Assembly (NCBI GenBank): GCA_036768485.1
Contig: JAVLUZ010000199.1
Coordinates: 1 to 64,000 of the forward strand
Reading direction: 5' to 3'
DNA length: 64,000 nucleotides
Origin: Mermis nigrescens
Lineage: Eukaryota > Nematoda > Enoplea > Mermithida > Mermithidae
Shown: positions 57,059-64,000 of the stretch, piece after piece
Layout of the letters: each line of letters starts with the position of its first letter
Numbering within the stretch: the stretch's first letter is position 1
Made by a program: the position numbers and the translations under genes
Notes under the pieces: generated by a model
Database searches by the model: none
Seen by the model: only the letters and a program-made list of their open reading frames with translations
What the model was told of the DNA's origin: nothing

Positions 57059-58580
57059 CGGTCTAGGACGTTTTGGCGACGCCGTTTTGGCGACGCCGTT
57101 TTGGCGACGCCGTTTTGGCGACGGCCGTTTTGATGCCGGCCGTTTTGGCGCCGGCCTTTTTGGCGCCGGCCGTTCTGGCGACGGCCGTTTTGGCGCCGGA
57201 CTGAAATTTTTCCTCAAAATTGCTGGAAATTAACGAGAAACTGTACAATAACTTATTTTTAACGCTCAACGAACTAATGTTATCATTTTAATCAGATGTT
57301 GCATCAGTTTTACAGAATCAGAGCAGAAATTTTTCGCAGACCTATAAAATTACTTGTACATATGTAAATTTATTCATATGCATGCATGCACGCACCTATA
57401 GTTCTGTTTCATTCATTGGAGAGCTTGTTAAATGAATTTAGTTCGCATAAATTAGGCTACAAAAGTAATATATAAGCATGACGCAGACTTGCCTCTTAGC
57501 AATGTCAAAAAGTCATCATATAACTCGATATATGCACTGTAATCTTTTCTCTCTCATTGGTTTAAAACACTACATGTAAAGTACATACCCAACTACCTAT
57601 ACATATAATCATGCATGGACAGCATCAAAATTTCTGGTGGTCCGCTGGGTCAAAATCGCTGAAATTGCAATACGAAGCGCCAAAAATTTAATTCTGGGGT
57701 CCAGAGCGTACCTGGGCGTGGGGGGTTGCACTTCCCAGAAGGCAAAATACTCAACGAAAAATGGCAAAAAGCCAGCAACACTCCCCAGAATTTCATTTTT
57801 AAATTTTTTTGCTTTTCAGTTTTTATGCCAATCGATAGAGCTCGACGAGAAACGTTCAAAAATGGTGTTTTTTCGGTCCAGAGCACTTACGCCATTCGTG
57901 ATAACTACCAATGTACATATATATATGTTTAATAGGTACCTACCACCTATTATGAAACCGTAGTGTGCGAAATATGGAACAGGCTCCTGTGCTCACATTA
58001 TTCCAGCAGTTTACAGTCAATTTGAGCACGTACATAAAGCTGAGGCGAATTAAACCTAATTTTTGACGCTTAATATCATCAATCAAGCAATATCCATTGG
58101 CTTATACCCCAATCCCCCCAAGCCCATCTTGTATGTAGATCAGTCGTTAGCCTCATAATTCCTTAAATTTTTCCGGCGCTTTTTGCGCCGAATAATAAAT
58201 ATTAATGACATTTACTTACTTTTGCACTTTTTCCTCACCAAATATGTATAGTCTGTTTCACATAACTTTTTGCTTTTATGTTCACGATTCTAAGTTGTTG
58301 CAAACCAGAATTTCATGCACCAAGTTATGTGAAACAGACTGCATGTGTATGTTAGCTCTCAAAGAATTTCAATAGCAGAAACAGCTATGTATTTCAGCAT
58401 ATGTAGAATGCTAAAACAGTCTTTTTGAAGAAATTTCGAAGAAAATTTTAATTCGGCGCCAAAACGGCCGTCGCCAAAACGGCCGGCGCCAAAACGTCCG
58501 GCGCCAAAACGTCCGGCGCCAAAACGGCACGTCGCCAAAACGGCGTCGCCAAAACGGCGTCGCCAAAACGTCCCATTTCG
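57059..58580. mobile_element. Minisatellite-TIR element, 9-bp target duplication, copy 2 (Mutator-like?)
   Basis: This 1522-bp insertion is flanked by TGCTGCGAC on both sides (57050-57058 and 58581-58589). Each end is an array of units of about 14 bp near GTTTTGGCGACGCC, inverted between left (57067-57200) and right (58450-58577). The tips are C-rich and about 12 bases long. The interior contains a reversed family-A-type repeat (57610-57880) and no transposase. The frames 57063-57269 and 58411-58668 are the arrays themselves. Confidence 0.8.
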
Positions 58581-58589
58581 TGCTGCGAC

Positions 58590-60231
58590 AACCTAACCCA
58601 TAAAATACTTTTCTACAGTAATAAGCCATGGGCCGTTTGGAATGGAACAGACTATAATATTTCTCCACACAAAACGTCTGTTATTTAACCTATAGTCTGT
58701 TTTATTTATAGTCTGTTTCACATTAATTTCGTGCATAAATTCTAATAATTTTCATCAACAGTAAGCCGAGGGTTACGATAAGTATATACATATGTATATC
58801 AGATCAATGCTATAATCGCAATCTGTCAGCTTATTGTCGGGGATAGTTGTAAAATTTATGAACGAATTTGTGTGAAACACACTATAACTTTGAGGGTTTT
58901 CCTCGAATTCAATCCGCATGAATTGGGCTACAAAAGTGCTTTTAAATTTTGGTGCAGCAATGCGGCTCAGCAATGGCAAACGTCTCCCCATGACTCGACA
59001 TACTGTAGAATATAAAAATTATGGGATTACTTTGGAGCACTTTTAGTAGTCACTTTAAATTTTTTCAAAAACCTCAAAGTTAAATGAAACGGACTATAGT
59101 GCATGGATCGGCTTGTGAAACTAATTTATTTAATACTGTAGCACTTGATTTCTTCCTTGCTCGGCGGAGTAGGTAGCGAATTTTTCTCATAGATTGCGGA
59201 TCGAGTGATGAAGGAATCGAGTGTTACAGTAATAAGGAATTGGTTGCTGAACAAATTATATGCACAAGCTTAAAAAATAAACTAATATATTTTTTATATA
59301 CACCTATAAGGTTACACACCGCTTAGGCACGACTTGTATTGTGGTATGTATTTCTTCGGCAGAGACAGCTCATGATTTAATAAACTTCATCATAAAAATC
59401 TTCAGTTGAATAAAAGACATGCATGATTGGATCAGTGGCAATAAGAAGAGAAGACTGAATAGAAAAAGGAAACATTTTTTACGGAGTTCGAGAAAAATAA
59501 AGGTCAAAATGGATAAAAATCAACAATTTTCTTCAAAAGAGCTTGAAAATGACCAGAAACAGTGGATTTACAGTTTTACCGCTATTTTAACATCTATATC
59601 AATTTTTGAGCTCATTTTGACCAAAATAGGCTTCCTAATTCAGCCCTTAGACCGATCATGCTGTGAATCAATTGTCTAGAGACCTCAAAATAGAAAAAAG
59701 TAATTTTTGAGCGAAAATAAGGCAAAAAATGATAGCCAAAAATGGATGGAAATCGACAATTTTTTTGCAAATGTGTTTGAAATTCGCTAGAAACGACTTA
59801 ACTCGACATAGTTTTCTTGCTATTTTAGCTTTAAACAAAGGCCATTTTAGCTCGAAAAAGCTCTCTATAACCCAGCCCACTGACCCTCTTAGACCGGCCA
59901 TGCTGTGCACCTACATATGATTATGATGCGATTTACCAGATCACTTTGACGACTTTTTGACCCGATCATATAGTACCTATCCTACTTATGTGTATGCTAC
60001 ATAGTTTGAGCTTTCTAAACGATTATTTAAGGTTGGTCGCAAATTGCCAAGATAATAATACTTTATTAAGTTAATCCATAATTACGTTAGACAGGTATAT
60101 TATAAGCTAGTAATGAAAATTCTCAAAAGAGCGTAAATGTATGCGAGGCAGAATATACATCAAAATCATTTCTTGCATTGTCGAATCATCACAATCTGTA
60201 TGAATAGGTGTTACTGTAAATGATCGCGTGT
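58590..60231. other. Flank with repeat fragments, no gene recognised
   Basis: AGTCTGTTTCACAT words recur near 58250, 58330, 58700 and 59085. The stretch 59410-59920 carries an inverted, diverged pair of about 200 bp (GAAAAGCTCT.TATAA / AGCCCA, Arg/Lys-rich frames in both directions), likely a repeat. No coding sequence is supported. Confidence 0.35.
59134..59231 (+). ncRNA. Candidate hairpin precursor (98 nt), miRNA-like
   Basis: The left arm 59134-59163 and right arm 59202-59231 pair over 30 bases with one mismatch. Nearly all other differences are G-U pairs, and the loop is 38 bases. No open reading frame covers it. It may be a microRNA precursor or an ageing inverted repeat, and sequence alone cannot tell. 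Confidence 0.3.
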
Positions 60232-60447
60232 TCATGTCGTGTAACTTTCTCTAGAAAATCGCCGAAGTTCGACTACATTAACCGGTGTGTATGTTGAACC
60301 AATATCGCTATCCTCCTCATCTTCAGCTTTCTCATTTTCATCCACTACGGTTGACTCTTCGGACTGTTCTTCGTCTTCAATATGAACAGGAGGGCGAAAA
60401 GGGCCATTTTTCTTTTCTAACCAATACGTTTTCAGCCGGCATTTCGC
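60232..60447 (-). CDS. C-terminal exon of a guanylate cyclase (partial)
   Basis: This minus-strand exon starts at 60447 after a TTTGTAAAG acceptor and runs 72 codons to the stop at 60232. Its start, KCRLKTYWLEKKNGPFRPP, holds the KTYWL that closes the catalytic domain of animal guanylate cyclases. The rest is an acidic tail (EDEEQSEESTVVDENEKAED) with a Thr/Pro end. Guanylate cyclases make cGMP from GTP. Upstream catalytic exons lie beyond 60447 and were not recognised in the window. An adenylate cyclase end is less likely because of YWL. Confidence 0.6.
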   Translation of the reverse strand, partial: AKCRLKTYWLEKKNGPFRPPVHIEDEEQSEESTVVDENEKAEDEEDSDIGSTYTPVNVVELRRFSRESYTT

Positions 60448-61700
60448 CTTTACAAATTAAGTAAAATCAGATTTGAGAGTGAACACTTAAATATGTTAAA
60501 CAGAACGGGACATTTAAACAAAAATATGTAGTTGGTTCCTGATCGGGTAATTAGGGCAAGTCTGAATAGAAAAGGTGAAAAAATACCATTCATGGAGTAT
60601 TGCTATTGCACCCCCTGCAGCTATAACTGTACATAACGAGTTGTGCTAACTAAAAGTTTATTAAATTTGAAACTTATCGCTTTATATTTTAGGCTATGTA
60701 AAAAATATGGTGGAAACATATGACAACAAAAATCAGTATACAATTCACCGCATCGAATGTGACGCATTCAAACAGGCTCGCGATTCAGGGGCTGACTTAA
60801 TTTATAAACTTCAGATTACCAGAAGCTTGAGAGCGAATTTTGGGTGGCTGACACGTTTAACAAGACTGCTGAGAAATGCTTTACGCACTTTGGTTAAAAG
60901 CATACATAATCTTGACGGTTGAAAGGTTTCAAACATCAGAAATTTTTCAACCCAGAATTTGGGATTTCCCTAAAAAATTCGTAGGAAAAGGTGCGAGCGT
61001 TTTCATTTATCCCTTTGCTCAAAAGTAATAAATTTTCGACATTTGCTCATTTTTTACTATATTTTGTTCAATTTGTTTGATTTTTTCTGATTTTTTTTAT
61101 GTTTTTACGCTGTAGAAAGGTAGACCATCGTTAGAAGCGTCGAAAGACGATATTTTTGACGCGTATCCACAGTTTTGAGCCCAAAAAAGCGTTTTAAAAT
61201 TCACCTTTCTAGAATTAGAATTTCCATGCTGTGCATGTCTGATGGAAATTTCTAGTAAGAAAGTCGAAATTTTCTTACGGATGGCAGTCGCGAACATTTG
61301 AAAGTTGCACTCAAAAAAGTTGCATTAAATATCAGAAAGTGTTTTTGATAGGTTCGGAGACAAGGTTGCTCTTACGACTTTAGAATTTAGAGTCACAAGC
61401 GACAAGACGAAAGTTTATGAGAAACAAACTGCAAAGTAAGAATCATTAGAAGGTTAAAGATTAGTTTAAGGTTGATTGCAAATGGTAGTCATACAAAATA
61501 TTAGTCGAGCCCTATCTAATTCAAAATTGGGTGCTGATTAAAATGAGTTATCGCTTATAAATAAAATATTCAACGTTATGACTACAGGGGGCAAAAGGTC
61601 ATTAGGCAACCGGTAACTAGAGTTTGTAGTTTGTTTCTCTTAAGTTTCGTCTTGTCGCTTATGACTCTAAATTCTCAAGTCGAAAGAGCAAGCTTGACAT
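60448..61700. other. Intron or flank with a family B repeat
   Basis: Family B occurs at about 60985-61245 (TTTTATGTTTTTACGCTGTA, AGAAAGGTAGACCATCG, TTTGAGCCCAAAAAAG). A short inverted pair lies at about 61372-61405 and 61645-61690 (CTTACGACTTTAGAATTTAGA / TCTAAATTCTCAAGTCG). The plus frame 60707-60922 has no family resemblance. Confidence 0.4.
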
Positions 61701-61747
61701 GTGCAAAACATACCGTAAACTATTTTATAGATGTCAATGCATACCCA

Positions 61748-61905
61748 CCGATAGTTCTGTCAGCTTGTTGAATGAGAGGACAAAGTCGCTTAGTCCTAGA
61801 GCATCTAACGCGACCTTCGTTGCTTCGGATACTTGTATTTTCATTGGCTGCAATACAAAGTAGCAATAATGCAAATGTGATAACAAATCCGTGATCTATA
61901 AGCAT
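61748..61905 (-). CDS. Possible signal-peptide exon (low support)
   Basis: From ATG 61905 the minus strand encodes MLIDHGFVITFALLLLCIAA, a good signal peptide, then a Cys/Arg-rich stretch (RVRCSRTKRLCPL) ending near ATCGGTGGGTATGC, which offers a splice donor. About 52 residues are visible. No matching following exon was found. It could be the first exon of a small secreted protein or a chance frame. Confidence 0.3.
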
Positions 61906-61953
61906 AGATGCACAGCATAGCTGTTCTACCTTATTGAGTTGAAACAGTCTCAA

Positions 61954-64000
61954 ACATCAGTGTAATATTAAAATAGCGGAACAGAAAAAATTTTCATCTT
62001 TTGTTCATTTTGGCCCTAATTTTGCCTTATTTTCTTCAGAAAATTCCTTGTGATCTGTACCAGACATGCACGTGGGGGTGTTGGGGGTCTAGACCCCAGA
62101 ATGAAAAAGTGGGAAATTTTCTCGGGAAAATGAGGCAAAATGAAGGCAAAAAACAGATGAAAATGGCAATTTTTTTGCAAATATGCTTAAAATTCACCAG
62201 AAACTGCGTAATAACGTAGTTTTAACGCTTTTAGCAGCAGCTTTTGAGGTCATTTCGGTCCGAAGAATCTCAATTCATGACCCCCCAGACCGGCTGACCT
62301 CCCCACAGATCAACCATGCTGTGCACCTATGGTCTGAACCTCAACCTCGACGTGAATATCTGTTTGCAGGCTGTACGCAATTATCACTAATATTGTAGCA
62401 AACATATCTTCATCGTTTTCACTCAATCTTTCTTTTAAAGAGCATTTCCGGTTCCTGTCTTCGGCCCTTTTTATTTACGAGAGTGATCTTGACAATTTTT
62501 CAATACGTTTAATCAGAAAATTAAGGCAATGCCAAGCTTGAGATAGAAAGATGTTACACTTAGCAAGCCTAACATTCGCACCAAGATTAACGTTCTAATG
62601 ATTCATAATATTACTAAAGAAGTGAGCTAAAATGATAAGGTTAATGAAAAACTCGTTCTCCACATTTCGTCCCTCACAATTAGTCCCCCATCCAGGATTC
62701 GTTCTGCCACGATTAGTTCCTCAGAGCTCGTTCTGATCGTATTGTAACAGTAATGCACAGCACGTGGCCGATCTGAAAATTGGGGTCAGCTGATATGAGC
62801 TTTTTAGAGCTATAATGCCCTCAAAAAGTGGTATAAACGCTAAATAGCGCAAGAACTATATTAATCCACAGCTCATAGTCAATTTTTAGAATTTCTGAAA
62901 AAATCAGTCAATTTCAAGAATTTCTGAAAAAATCATTGATTTTCACTCATTTTCGATCTTATTTTGCTCTATTTACTCCAGAAATTTCCCATTTTTGTAT
63001 TTTGGAATAAGCATAGATCCAGCCCTTAACCTCTCCACATGCATGTCTGATCACAACCTTTCTTCTTATATTTGCCCCGTCATAGTTCGCCCATCTTTAA
63101 TTCATCCCCACCATAAATTTGCTCCAAAGTGATATGAAGAAATGACCCCGCCTAAGTACGAATATCTGTGGCTTATTCATGATACAGATTACTTTCGCTC
63201 TACTAATTAATTAAATAAGATGTTCTATTCAGTTAAGATAGATAACAATCATTCAAGATGAAGAAAATGCTTATATTCATGAACATAATGTTGATTCGTC
63301 ATTGTCTTAAAATCAGCTAACAAAAGATATGGTAATTTTACAGTATGAAGTAAAAAGAATCGCCAGGAGAAGATAGAATAACATGCTTTATATTCTTCCC
63401 TGTATAGTTTATCTTCCTTAGAAATCATTGACTTTCTGCGAGGTCTCCGCACATGGGCGTGGGGGAGAGTTAGAGTGGTTAGACCCACAAGAATCCGGTA
63501 GACCCCAGAATTGAATTTTGGCATGTTTTTTTCGCGATTTCTGCCGGTTTTACGCAACCAGACCTTCCAGAATTTGGCTGCTGTTGTACGTCTGAAACCC
63601 ACAATTACTAAGGATAAGCGTAGTCAGGCGGAACCATAGAGACTCGAATTCCAATCTGTTTCTTAGCCCGGTCTAAGCGGTGGAGAGTGGTAGGCGCTCA
63701 AAAATTTATTGGGACAAATTGCAACGAGAACAAATAGTGAAAGACGAATTTTTGTTTACGAATTTTCCATATCTGAGAAAATTGTATGAGTTCAATATTA
63801 AGTAATCTTGATCTCTATATGCTTAAAAATTTGTTAATCTGTCTCCAAGCGAAAAAAAGATGAGAAGATAAGAATTTAGCAAACTCTACTAAAAAGGCTT
63901 ACTGATCCAGTGCTTTCCATTTTGTTCGCTATCGCGACATTTTCTCCGAAGAGGCAATATCTGGGCATTTGAAGACCTACTACACCAGCAACTACGTTAC
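61954..64000. other. Repeat-rich flank, no gene recognised
   Basis: CCCCAGAAT / AATTCTGG remnants occur at 62060-62105 and 63450-63600. A direct repeat of AGAATTTCTGAAAAAATCA lies at 62887-62935. The minus frame 63249-63602 begins in such a repeat and has no family resemblance. Confidence 0.4.

Noticed and set aside
57063..57269. Ala/Lys repeat protein on the minus strand
   Set aside because: The frame is the minisatellite array at the left end of the 57059-58580 element.
58411..58668. Trp/Arg repeat protein on the minus strand
   Set aside because: The frame is the inverted array at the right end of the same element.
60707..60922. 71-residue plus frame following a TTTTAG acceptor-like site
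   Set aside because: No recognisable domain and no partner exon on the plus strand.
63249..63602. 117-residue minus frame
   Set aside because: It starts in a CCCCAGAATT-type repeat and crosses unrelated AT-rich sequence; no family resemblance.

Overview
The window is animal nuclear DNA. It carries short GT..AG introns, metazoan gene families (CPEB, a titin/UNC-89-type kinase, a guanylate cyclase tail) and dense transposable-element sequence. I cannot fix the species. Short introns and dispersed GC-clamped repeats would suit a nematode or another ecdysozoan, but that is a guess.

Host genes lie on the minus strand and are only partly visible. From right to left they are: the last coding exon of a guanylate cyclase (60232-60447); a CPEB-type RNA-binding protein with RRM1, RRM2 and the ZZ domain spread over exons between 52457 and 43719; and two exons of a titin/obscurin-like kinase domain (18199-17907 and 10111-9970). 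On the plus strand there is an unrecognised acidic C2H2 gene (4706-5512) and a two-exon PC4-like gene (6988-7909).

The main feature is an almost complete Polinton/Maverick (adintovirus-like) element at about 18669-36918, bounded by inverted repeats of about 350 bp. Its left end has a spliced PC4-like gene on the minus strand. A tandem-repeat region separates this from the rightward genes: a nine-exon protein-primed DNA polymerase B, a secreted protein, the packaging ATPase, a membrane paralogue of the secreted protein (frameshifted), an HMG-box-like gene, a core-type protein, a coiled protein, a chromodomain integrase, an adenain-like protease, the penton, a pVI-like protein (frameshifted), a double-jelly-roll capsid gene and a second HMG-box-like gene. 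The replication, integration and virion-building parts are all present. The capsid block is packed with ATGA stop/start overlaps.

The host introns hold many other elements. Two neighbouring elements at 10797-14941 and 14960-17865 share the terminus TGT[C/G]CGTGCCCT, have long inverted repeats and have 6-bp target duplications; they sit inside the kinase intron. Two elements with minisatellite-built inverted repeats and 9-bp target duplications lie at 50781-52103 and 57059-58580. There is also a decayed Harbinger transposon (49323-50771), an hAT-like MITE (2792-2981), a GC-rich foldback element (about 12290-13240), several minisatellites and two dispersed repeat families whose ends carry the AATTCTGGGGG / CCCCCAGAATT signature.

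The least expected content is the PC4-like gene with a free-standing spliced relative outside the Polinton, the two duplicated Polinton gene pairs, and the paired small transposon families. No tRNA, rRNA or CRISPR was seen.
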